From the NCBI GenBank assembly GCA_963169455.1, contig CAUJDW010000149.1, forward strand, positions 1 to 64,000: 64,000 bases of DNA, given 5' to 3'. Positions 33,798 through 42,300 of the stretch are shown in pieces. The notes beneath the pieces are model-generated. The model was not told the DNA's origin. It was given only the letters and a program-made list of their open reading frames with translations, and ran no database searches. The stretch comes from Bacteroidota bacterium. GTDB lineage: Bacteria; Bacteroidota; Bacteroidia; Chitinophagales; Saprospiraceae. The translations under genes were made by a program, and so were the position numbers. The first letter of the stretch is position 1, and each line of letters starts with the position of its first letter.

Positions 33798-34997
33798 TTA
33801 CCGGCCGGGGTAACTCCTGATTATTTCGAAAGGGCTGTCTTTGTATCCTTCCGGGTGCTGGCCGACCGCTTCCGAATTGGGCGGGCCGGTGGGGTCACAG
33901 ATGTAGTATGCCTTGTTCTGGTAGCGGAAAAAGCCAGGGCGGGCCTGTGGCAGCGCGAGCGCCACCGAGAGGTGCCCGGGATAGGCGACGACGGCCATGG
34001 GCAACTGGAGCAGGGCGTCGGCCAGCCTGATGAACAGGGCGCAACGGTCTTCACAGTCGGAATAGGGGTGCAGGAAAACCTCTTCGGCAGCCATGGGCTT
34101 GCTGTACCCGAAGCACTCCTTGTCTTCCTTATACGCGAAGGCGGAGCGGGTAAAAGAGGCCAGCAGGGCGGCCGCTTCCCACTCTGTTTTCCCTTCCAGC
34201 AATTTGCGCAACTGCGGTAGAAGGGATTCCGAAAGGGTGGCTGAAAGCGGAATGTCCAGATAGGCGCCTTCATCGATCAGCGGGTAATCGGCCATGTACT
34301 GCCGCACTGTTTCGTCGGCCGACACATCGATCTGGCGCCACTTGCCCTGAAAGGGGAAGCGAAGCTGTTTTTCGATTACCGTCGGCCGGAGCAGGGGTAG
34401 TTGCCCCAGTTTGAACGAAAAGGCGTGCCCTTTCGGGTTGGCCTGGAAGTCCAGCAGGTACAAGGCTCTTTGCCGGGCCGCAGCGCCGCGTTGAATATTG
34501 GTGAGGTTGACAAAATTGCGCCCCCTGTCTTCGATGAGCGGGGCTTCGAAGATGGCCTCCTGGGTGTAGGCAAAAATGAATACTTCGGAATCCATGAAGG
34601 CCAGGCGGGTGTCAAAGCCGGACCGTGAAAGGAGGAACCAGCAGGCCAACTCCCTGGCCAGCGGGCTGCGGCCGGCGTAAAGCTTATGCAAGGCCTTTCG
34701 CAGGAGTTGGTAATACAGCCAGTCGTTGAGCTGGAATATCTTTCGGGCCTGCTGCAGGCTCCGCAGCAGGGGCGCGTAATCTGTGGCGGACAGGGCGTTG
34801 AAGTGCCGTACGAGTTCCCGCTCGTTGACCGCAGCCGGCTCCGCCAGGGACAACATCTCCGGGTTGTAAGCCACCCGCAGGGTTTCGGAATAATAGGGGA
34901 CGGAAACTTCCTGATAGCCCTGGGCGGCGGCAGGAAGCTGGAACTGCAGGATTGCCAGGAGCATCAGTCCGATCTGTCGGGGCATAGGACGCTGCAT
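33798..34997 (-). CDS. Secreted transglutaminase-like cysteine-protease-fold protein
   Basis: This 399-residue protein has a signal peptide (1 to about 26) and a transglutaminase-like C-terminal part. The probable catalytic residues are Cys315 in SDCEDR, His342 in YPGHLS and Asp368 in CDPT, the usual Cys-His-Asp order of this superfamily. The N-terminal half is not recognised. It is predicted to act in the periplasm as a peptidase or protein cross-linker; the activity is inferred. The queA terminator lies just upstream of its start. Confidence 0.72.
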   Translation of the reverse strand: MQRPMPRQIGLMLLAILQFQLPAAAQGYQEVSVPYYSETLRVAYNPEMLSLAEPAAVNERELVRHFNALSATDYAPLLRSLQQARKIFQLNDWLYYQLLRKALHKLYAGRSPLARELACWFLLSRSGFDTRLAFMDSEVFIFAYTQEAIFEAPLIEDRGRNFVNLTNIQRGAAARQRALYLLDFQANPKGHAFSFKLGQLPLLRPTVIEKQLRFPFQGKWRQIDVSADETVRQYMADYPLIDEGAYLDIPLSATLSESLLPQLRKLLEGKTEWEAAALLASFTRSAFAYKEDKECFGYSKPMAAEEVFLHPYSDCEDRCALFIRLADALLQLPMAVVAYPGHLSVALALPQARPGFFRYQNKAYYICDPTGPPNSEAVGQHPEGYKDSPFEIIRSYPGR

Positions 34998-35000
34998 TTA

Positions 35001-35038
35001 AAACAAAAGCGCATCCGAATCCAGAGGATACGCTTTTG
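35001..35038 (-). terminator. Rho-independent terminator of queA
   Basis: An inverted repeat (CAAAAGCGCATCC at 35004-35016 with 35026-35038, one mismatch) is followed on the minus strand by a TTTTGTTTT run. It lies 31 bp after the queA stop. Confidence 0.75.
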
Positions 35039-35068
35039 GCGAGGATGGATTTTGCTGCTATATGAGGT

Positions 35069-36133
35069 TCAGATGATCAGCATGGCGTCTCCATAGCTGA
35101 AAAAGCGGTATTCTTCCTTGATGGCCTGATGGTAGGCCTCCATGACCAGGTCAAAGCCGCCGAAAGCACAGACCATGATCAGCAGGCTGGATTTTGGGAG
35201 GTGGAAGTTGGTGACCATGGCGTCGGCGATGCTGAAGTCAAAAGGCGGATAAATGAACAGGTTTGTCCAGCCTTCTGCAGGTTTCAGCATCTTTTCGGCC
35301 GAAACAGCCGACTCGATGGAGCGCATGGAAGTCGTCCCCACGGCACAAACCCGGTGTTTGCCTTCCTTGGCGCGGTTGACGGTTTCGACGGCCTGGGCGG
35401 GGATGCGGAAATACTCGGCATCCATCTTGTGTTTCGACAGGTCTTCCACGTCGATGCTGCGGAAAGTGCCCAGCCCGATGTGCAGGGTGAGTTCGGCAAA
35501 ATCCACGCCTTTGATTTCCAGGCGTTTCATCAGCTCCCTGCTGAAGTGCAGCCCGGCAGTGGGCGCCGCTACTGCCCCGACTTCCTTGGCGAAGACCGTC
35601 TGGTAGCGGTCGCGGTCCAGGTCTTCGGCAGGCCGGGTGATGTACTTGGGCAGCGGGGTATTGCCGAGCATTCCAAGTTCGTTGCGGAATTCTTCGTCCG
35701 GGCCATCGTAGAGAAAGCGGATGGTTCGGCCCCGGGAGGTCGTGTTGTCCACCACTTCGGCGACCAGCACTTCGTTGTCGTGCTTGTCGCTGAAGTACAG
35801 TTTATTGCCGACCCGGATCTTGCGGGCGGGGTCGACCAGCACATCCCACAGGCGTGCTTCGTTGTTGAGTTCTCGCAGGAGGAATACCTCGATCTTGGCG
35901 CCCGTCTTTTCCTTTTTGCCGTACAGGCGGGCCGGGAAGACCTTGGTGTTGTTGAAGATCATGACATCGCCTTCGTCGAAATACTCCAGGATGTCTTTGA
36001 AAATGCGGTGTTCGATCTTGCCGGTGTTCCGGTTGATGACCATCAACCGGGATTCGTCGCGGTTTTTGGCGGGGTATTGTGCAATTAATTTTTTGGGAAG
36101 CTCAAAGTCGAATTGTGACAGTTTAGTCCTCAT
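35069..36133 (-). CDS. queA: S-adenosylmethionine:tRNA ribosyltransferase-isomerase
   Basis: This 354-residue protein is QueA, which transfers and isomerises the ribosyl part of SAM onto 7-aminomethyl-7-deazaguanine in tRNA to give epoxyqueuosine. Family signatures are [46 protein letters not shown] and [19 protein letters not shown]. Length is normal. A -7 element lies 31 bp upstream and a terminator follows. Confidence 0.97.
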   Translation of the reverse strand: MRTKLSQFDFELPKKLIAQYPAKNRDESRLMVINRNTGKIEHRIFKDILEYFDEGDVMIFNNTKVFPARLYGKKEKTGAKIEVFLLRELNNEARLWDVLVDPARKIRVGNKLYFSDKHDNEVLVAEVVDNTTSRGRTIRFLYDGPDEEFRNELGMLGNTPLPKYITRPAEDLDRDRYQTVFAKEVGAVAAPTAGLHFSRELMKRLEIKGVDFAELTLHIGLGTFRSIDVEDLSKHKMDAEYFRIPAQAVETVNRAKEGKHRVCAVGTTSMRSIESAVSAEKMLKPAEGWTNLFIYPPFDFSIADAMVTNFHLPKSSLLIMVCAFGGFDLVMEAYHQAIKEEYRFFSYGDAMLII

Positions 36134-36163
36134 TCTTTAGATGCTTTTTCGGATATCGGAGCG

Positions 36164-36171
36164 CAAAGATA
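36164..36171 (-). promoter_or_regulatory. -7 element of the queA promoter
   Basis: Minus-strand TATCTTTG matches TAnnTTTG, 31 bp before the queA ATG. No -33 TTTG at the usual spacing is seen. Confidence 0.6.
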
Positions 36172-36252
36172 ATCAAATATGGCTGATGCTCAGCCGAAAG
36201 TGGGTTGAAATTATGCCCGCCCGGCAATTTCTGTTGCAGGGCTGCAAGGGCT

Positions 36253-36843
36253 TTATTCCTGCCCGGCCAGTTTCTGCCGGGCGGCGTCCGGGATCATCGA
36301 TCTGAGCAGGCTTTCCTGGCCGGGCTCGCTTTCCATGAATGTCCACTCGCTGCTCCCTTCAGGTGCGATGGCAAACATGGCTTTTTCCGAGCGGATGCCG
36401 AAGCTGTTGTTTTCGGCCCTGAAATGCACATTCTCTGCTCCGTAGGTTGCCTCATAATTTTGCCTGATCGCCTCCAGGACGGAGGCTTCCTGATAGGATT
36501 GCGAGGTGAAGCGGATGTTCATCCGGGCGCTGTAGCCGATCAGGGCGAAGGATTCGCCGGCGTAGTTAACGGTATCCGATATCCGGAGCAGTTCGAAGCC
36601 CTTCATCTCGAATTCCACTCCGTTGCCTTCCATATCCCGGAACATTTGCACCATATCCTCTTTGGACACCAGGCTGAACAATTTGGGATAGAGCAGGTTG
36701 ACGGTTTTATCCCAGTCTTTGCTTTTGGTAGCTTCGAAGTATTCATTCAGCCGCTGTTGTATGGCCTGCCTGGCTTCGTCCTGCCCCCGGGCGGCGGCCG
36801 CCAGGCCTGACGAGAGTACTAAAAGGATGAGCAGTTGTTTCAT
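36253..36843 (-). CDS. Secreted protein of unknown function, possibly NTF2-like
   Basis: This 196-residue protein has a signal peptide (1 to about 20, ending ARG-Q). The N-terminal part of the mature chain (AIQQRLNEYFEATKSKDWDKTVNLLYPKLF) has the pattern of NTF2/SnoaL-like domains, but this is weak. Its start overlaps the stop of the upstream Ate-like gene by ATGA, so the two are translationally coupled. Confidence 0.6.
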   Translation of the reverse strand: MKQLLILLVLSSGLAAAARGQDEARQAIQQRLNEYFEATKSKDWDKTVNLLYPKLFSLVSKEDMVQMFRDMEGNGVEFEMKGFELLRISDTVNYAGESFALIGYSARMNIRFTSQSYQEASVLEAIRQNYEATYGAENVHFRAENNSFGIRSEKAMFAIAPEGSSEWTFMESEPGQESLLRSMIPDAARQKLAGQE

Positions 36844-37895
36844 GTTAGCTTTTTTATGGTTTCCGCAATTTCCCGGGGGTCTTCCGAATAAGCAATTATT
36901 TTGTCTATCACCATGATTTCCATGAAGTTGGACCGCCTGTCAAAAGAACCCATATAGGCGTCATTGAAATAAAACTGCATATCGTCGAATAAAGATGCCT
37001 GGATCAGCTGAAAATTGTTGTCAATAGGCGAATAGGTTACGGCCAGAAAGCCGGAGGTTTTTTCCGCCCGCTGGCAGAGGAGAAAAACGGGGTACTCGAA
37101 GTAGGCGGCATTCCAGAAGCCGAAAAGGTTGGCCTCAAAGAGCGGATAGTACATTTTTTTGCAACGGCGCCCCAGATGCGACAAATACTGCTGCATTTCC
37201 TGCAGCTTGCGCTCCATTTTGCGCATGGGCAATTCTTCTTCGGCGAGTTCGCAGAAGGGAAGCCAGTTGCCCGAACTGAGGTCGAACCAGGCGACGTCCC
37301 CGATCCGGAGTTTGTAGTCGAAGCGGGGATAGCCCGGAACGACGTAACCCGGATAGAAATACTCCAGCTGGTTGTCCATGCAGAAGGCGATCTCCATCAG
37401 CATGGTGTAAATGCCCAGGCTGTAATTGTTGTGCCCGGGGTCGTAAATGCCCATGATGCTTGCGGCGCTGTTTGCCCCCAGGTCGAAATAGCTCAGGGCT
37501 ACGAGCTTCGAACCTTCGTAGACGGCCACTTCGAAGGTGTTGTAAATATTGCGCTCATCGCCGTCGAGCAGGGAATCGCGCAGGCTGGGCGCCAGCATGC
37601 CGGAAAAGGTGGCCCTGTACTTTGCGTACAGTTTTTCCTTTTCGGCAGTAATGGAAGCCTGCCTGAACTCCGTCCGGAAGCGGGCCTGGTTGCGGCGTAT
37701 GATCCGCCTCAGGCTTCGGCTGAACTGGTATCCTTCCAGCGCCAGCCGAACCCAGATGGCGGAATAAAAAGAGCGCCCGAAACACAGAAAATGCGTAGTG
37801 AAGATAGACTGCCCCATGCGGTACCAGCCCCGTGCCAGATAGGCATCCAACTCCCCGGGCGGCATCGTTTCAGGATAGTGTTTTTCTGCAAACAT
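36840..37895 (-). CDS. Ate/Bpt-like (arginyl/leucyl-tRNA-protein transferase family) protein, copy B
   Basis: This 351-residue protein resembles the C-terminal domain of arginyl-tRNA-protein transferase (Ate1) and bacterial leucyl-transferase Bpt: ALSYFDLGANSAASIMGIYDP, YSLGIYTMLMEIAF, and YFYPGYVVPGYPRFDYK line up with SYFDLG...YDP, SLGTYSILWQIELA and YLGYYI...MRYK. The N-terminal GWYRMGQSIF matches the GWFRSGQ region, but the zinc-binding CxxC cysteines of Ate N-termini are absent. If active it would attach an amino acid to substrate N-termini. The end overlaps the next gene by ATGA. The paralogue lies 106 bp upstream. Confidence 0.65.
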   Translation of the reverse strand: MFAEKHYPETMPPGELDAYLARGWYRMGQSIFTTHFLCFGRSFYSAIWVRLALEGYQFSRSLRRIIRRNQARFRTEFRQASITAEKEKLYAKYRATFSGMLAPSLRDSLLDGDERNIYNTFEVAVYEGSKLVALSYFDLGANSAASIMGIYDPGHNNYSLGIYTMLMEIAFCMDNQLEYFYPGYVVPGYPRFDYKLRIGDVAWFDLSSGNWLPFCELAEEELPMRKMERKLQEMQQYLSHLGRRCKKMYYPLFEANLFGFWNAAYFEYPVFLLCQRAEKTSGFLAVTYSPIDNNFQLIQASLFDDMQFYFNDAYMGSFDRRSNFMEIMVIDKIIAYSEDPREIAETIKKLT

Positions 37896-38001
37896 GAGTG
37901 GGCGTTGACGGTACAGGCGGCCAAACTAACAATATTTCGGCAAAGGACATTTGGCGCTTTTCGAAAATATCGCTGAATTTTCCTTCGGCAGCCCGTTTCC
38001 A

Positions 38002-39093
38002 TCAGCGGCAATGGGGCTTTATCGCCTGCAAGGCTGCCTCCGGCGACAGCCCTTCTCCAAGGCGGCCGAACAGGGCTACCGTGTGGGTGCAGAGCTGCGA
38101 AGGCCCCTCCAGCAATTGCCTGCAGATGCCGGGATGGCTGGCGCCAAAGCCGAAAAAACGGCAGTTGTAAAGGCTGTATGCCTGCCTGGCCGGCTCGAAA
38201 ACAGCCAGGGGGCAGATGTCCTCCGCTGAAGAGGGGGCGGCCAGCAGAAATACGGGGTGCTCCAGGTAAGGGTAGGGGCGGCTGTCGTAAAAGCGAATGT
38301 CGAAAAAGCGGTAGTCCAGCACGGCGCTTTTTATCCCTTCGGCATTCAACGCCCCCTGAAGCAACTCCAACTGTTGCCTGATCCGGTTGACGGGCACATC
38401 GGCTTCGCGCAGCCCGCTGAATGGCTTCCACCCTCCGCTGAACAGGTCGAAGTACTCCAGCGGCCCGGCCCGGTGTTTGTAGTCGAATTCGGGGTAACCG
38501 GGCACTACGTAACCCGGGTAGTAGTACTGCACGCCATGCCTGCGGCCGAAGGCTATTTCCACCAGCATGGTGAAAAAACCGGGGCTGTAAGCCCGGAAGG
38601 CCGGGTCGTAAATGCCCTGCTTGCTGTAAATACTCGTTTTTCCAAAGTCGAAAAAGCTGAACGCCGCCAGCCTGCCCTCGTGGTAGAGTTTGACTTCGCG
38701 GGTGTCGAAAGCCAGCCCTCCGGCCCCGTTGTCCAGCATGCCCGAAGCCGGGCTGATGGCCCGCCCGGGAAACTGCGCGGCGTAACGGCTGTTAACTTCC
38801 TTTTTCTCATCGTCAAAAACGGCCGGCGCTCCGGCTTCGATCTGAAAAACGGCCTCGTTGCGGCGCCACAACCGCCGCTGGCTCTTGCTGAATTCGCGCC
38901 CCTCCAGCGCCAGCCGGGTGGGAAGGGTGGAATACAGGCGGCTGCCACCCCGTGCAGGAAAAAACATGAAGTGGGAAATATATATGGATTGCCCCATGCA
39001 CCGCCAGCCTGCCGCCAGATAGGCGTCCAATTCCTCCGCATCCACCTTTTCGGGGTATCGTATCCTGGAAAACACCGCTTGTTTTTTTGACAT
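38002..39093 (-). CDS. Ate/Bpt-like (arginyl/leucyl-tRNA-protein transferase family) protein, copy A
   Basis: This 363-residue protein is a clear paralogue of the next gene. Shared landmarks are ELDAYLAAGWRCMGQSIY, RLALEGREFSKSQRRLWRRNE, FSFFDFGKTSIYSKQGIYDP, SPGFFTMLVEIAFG and YYYPGYVVPGYPEFDYK. As there, the N-terminal CxxC motif is missing. The frame extends upstream through repeat DNA; ATG 39093 is chosen as it begins the region shared with its paralogue. A tandem duplication followed by divergence is likely. Confidence 0.65.
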   Translation of the reverse strand: MSKKQAVFSRIRYPEKVDAEELDAYLAAGWRCMGQSIYISHFMFFPARGGSRLYSTLPTRLALEGREFSKSQRRLWRRNEAVFQIEAGAPAVFDDEKKEVNSRYAAQFPGRAISPASGMLDNGAGGLAFDTREVKLYHEGRLAAFSFFDFGKTSIYSKQGIYDPAFRAYSPGFFTMLVEIAFGRRHGVQYYYPGYVVPGYPEFDYKHRAGPLEYFDLFSGGWKPFSGLREADVPVNRIRQQLELLQGALNAEGIKSAVLDYRFFDIRFYDSRPYPYLEHPVFLLAAPSSAEDICPLAVFEPARQAYSLYNCRFFGFGASHPGICRQLLEGPSQLCTHTVALFGRLGEGLSPEAALQAIKPHCR

Positions 39094-39144
39094 TAACACG
39101 TACTGCACCCCGGTAGTTTTAATGAGGCCGGAAGGCCGCCGGAA

Positions 39145-39192
39145 GGCTTGCCCCGCTCGCAGAGACGGGTTGGGCCAGTACCCCAGCATTCC
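39145..39192. repeat. GC-rich interspersed repeat (single copy)
   Basis: In the gap between copy A and the large secreted gene, a unit starting GGCTTGCCCCGCTCGCAGAG and ending CAGCATTCC matches the tandem units at 45550-45614 over about 25 bp, differing by one base, and is related to the units at 21931-22053. Confidence 0.65.
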
Positions 39193-39292
39193 AGCATTTC
39201 AGAGGCGCCTTCAGCAATACGGCAATAGGCGCCCTTTTTGTAAGCTTTCCGCCCACTTGGTTGGAAGGGGAAAGGAAATTCCAAAATTTGAT

Positions 39293-39300
39293 TATTTTTG
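39293..39300 (+). promoter_or_regulatory. Possible -7 element of the large T9SS gene
   Basis: TATTTTTG matches TAnnTTTG, 85 bp before ATG 39386. No -33 TTTG is seen at the usual spacing. Confidence 0.45.
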
Positions 39301-39385
39301 GTCGGTTTCTTCGGGAACATCGAGCCGGAAAATAGCACCCCCTGCGGCATTACTGATCACAACAAATAACATCAAAAGGCGAAAT

Positions 39386-42300
39386 ATGAGAATATTCCTG
39401 ACTATCCTTTCCTCTCTTTTCCTTACCGCCTCCCTGTTTGCACAACCGGCCAACGATGACTGCGGCGGGCTGATCGGCCTCGGGGTGCTGCCGGCTTGCC
39501 CGGATGAGGTCTTTACCAACGTGGGCGCCACGGCGAGTAATATCGGCTTCGGCAATATCCCCACCTGTTTTAACGGCGGGAGCGTGGCCAGGGACGTCTG
39601 GTTTTCCTTTACGACCAATGACACCCTGATCGACATCTCCATCATCCTGCAGGGCTCCGATCAGGGCCCCAACGGGCCCATCACCAACCCGCAGATCGCC
39701 CTTTACCGGGGCGATTGCTCCTTCAACAACCTGGCCGACCTGGGGTCCTGCATTTCCGCCCCCGCCGGCGAGAACCAGTTGCAGCTCGACGTGCTGGGGC
39801 TTACGCCCAATACCACCTATTTTATCCGCATCAATGATTATTCGGCATCCGCAACGCCGAATTCGGGAGATTTCACCCTCTGCATCCAGGAATACGTGCC
39901 GGCCATAAACATCGGCAGCCAGCCAAGCACAACAGCTTGCTTCGGCACGCTGTACGACTCCGGAGGCCCCGATGGCGACTATGGCAACTCCGAAAACCAC
40001 ACCTTTACCATCAGCCCTGCGGATTTTCACCAGTGCATCGAGATCACCATCGTGGGCCTGATGCTGGAAAACGGTTTTGACTTTCTGCGCGTTTATGCGG
40101 GCAACAGCACCTCGGCGCCCCTGATCGCCAGCCTGACGGGAACCAGCACCGGCGACACCTACACCATACAGGCGTCTTCTCCTTCGGTGACCCTGCAGTT
40201 CAGCTCCGATTTTTCAGCGGTTGGCTCCGGTTTCGAGATCACCTGGGAGTGCAGCCCGCTGGAATGTGACGGCTCTTCCATTGATAACCCGACGATAATT
40301 ACCGGGCTGCCCTTCAACCAGGGAGGGTATTCCACCTGCGGCGCGGCGGCCACTTTCGCCACTTCGCCCTGCGGGAGCACGCCTTTCCTCAACGGCCCGG
40401 AATACGTGTTCGCCTATCAGACCCAGGGCGGCTTCTGCGCGCAGTTGCAGCTCACCAATGCCGAAGCCGGGACCGGCATTCTGGTGCTGGACGGCCCGCC
40501 CGACGACCCCGGCACTTCCTGCCTGGGCGCCAGCCCCAACGGCACCCTTTATGGTGTGAACTTCCAGGATCCTGGCACCTATTACATCGTAGTGGCTCAG
40601 GCCAACGGCTGCACCGACTTCGGGCTGTCCATCGTAGAAGACCAGTGCAACCTCGACCCTTCGCTCGCCGGCGCCCTCTGCAACCCGCTCAACGGCTGTA
40701 TCGACCCTTCGGGCCTGCCGTCGGTGTTCAACTTCAACCAGGGCTTCCAGGATATCCAGTTCAACCCCGGCATCAATGACGGCTGCTGGGTTAACACCGG
40801 CTCGGCTCAGCCCAACTACTACTGGTTTACGATCGAAGCACAGGCCGCCGGCCCCTTCGGCTTCATCGTGGAAGCCGCCAACCCCGGCGAGGATTCCGAC
40901 ATCGACTTCAACGTCTGGGGGCCCTTTGATTCCCAGGAGGTTTGCGAAAACCCGCAGTCCATTATCAATTACATCAATAACAACCAGCCCATCCGGTCTT
41001 CCTGGGCTGGCGGCGCCGACCCCACCGGCCTGGCGCAGTTCAATACCATCGGCGAGCCCGTCACCGACCCCTATGACTGCAACCCCGTGCCAGGCGCCAA
41101 CGGCGACGACTTCGCTTCGGTCATCAACTGCCAGCCCGGCCAGGTTTACGCCGTGCTGATCAACGACTGGGGCAACGACATCGAAAGCGGCGCCATCTCC
41201 GTCGACTGGTCGCCATCGTCTTATGACGTGCTGGCGCCCATTCCCACCGTAATAGCAAGCAACGATACGGCCATCTGCTCGGGCGAGTCCGTGCAGTTGC
41301 TGATCCAAAGCTCGATTGACAACATCACCTGGCTGAAGGATACCACTACGCTTTCCTGCCTCGATTGCCTCGACCCCATCGCCTCGCCCCTGGAGTCCAC
41401 GGTTTACGTGGGGGTGGTGGATGCCGTTTGCTATCAGGATACGGTCGAGGTGCTGGTGCAGGTGTTCGATGTCGATGCCGGCCCGGATGTGACCGTCTGC
41501 CGCAATGAAGAGATCCAGATCGTGGCGGGCAGTAACTTTCTGAACGCTACCTACACCTGGACGGCGCCTGCCGGCGTCAGCCTGAGTTGTACGGACTGCC
41601 CCGCCCCCTTTGTGCTGGCTGAACAGGCCGGAGCCTATACGCTTTCCGTTACGCTTCAGGGCCCGGGCTGCACCCTCACCGATGCTATGCAACTAACGGT
41701 GTTGCCGCAGAACGCCGCTCAGTACAATATCAGTGACGATTTGCAGATATGCCTTGGGGAAAGCGCTAACGTGGGCGGCGCCCCGGTTGCCGGCGTATCT
41801 TATGGCTGGACGTCGAACCCGCCGGGCTTCGCCTCCAACCTGCCCAACCCACAGGTGGCCCCCGATACCACGACAGTTTACTACCTTAGCGCCAGCAACG
41901 GCCAGTGCCCCGTGCCCTCGCTGGACAGCGTGCTGGTCGTCGTCGATACACCCCCTCTTGTAAGCATTTCCGGCGATACGGCCGTTTGCCAGGAGGAACC
42001 CATCATTCTGGGCAATACGGCCATCGAGCCCGGGGTCACTTACACCTGGAGCGGCCCACCCTCCATCGAAGACCCCACCGACCCCAACACTATTGCGTTC
42101 CCGCAAGGTGAAGGAACCTATACACTGACAGCTGTCCGCGGCGCCTGTACGGTTACGGAGTCGTTTGAGGTGAGCATCACGGAAATCGCCATCGACATCC
42201 TGGACGCCAATATGGGTTTGGCGCCCGACACCCTGCGGATATGCAGGGGGGAAACCGTCAACCTGTTCAGTTCCATAGTGCCGGATGACAGCCTGACGCT

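Noticed and set aside
39122-39385. Extra 88 codons in front of the large secreted protein
   Set aside because: They translate a dispersed DNA repeat and precede the natural signal peptide.
40214-41692. 492-codon frame antisense to the large secreted gene
   Set aside because: No signature; the plus-strand frame has a signal peptide, CUB region and sorting domain.
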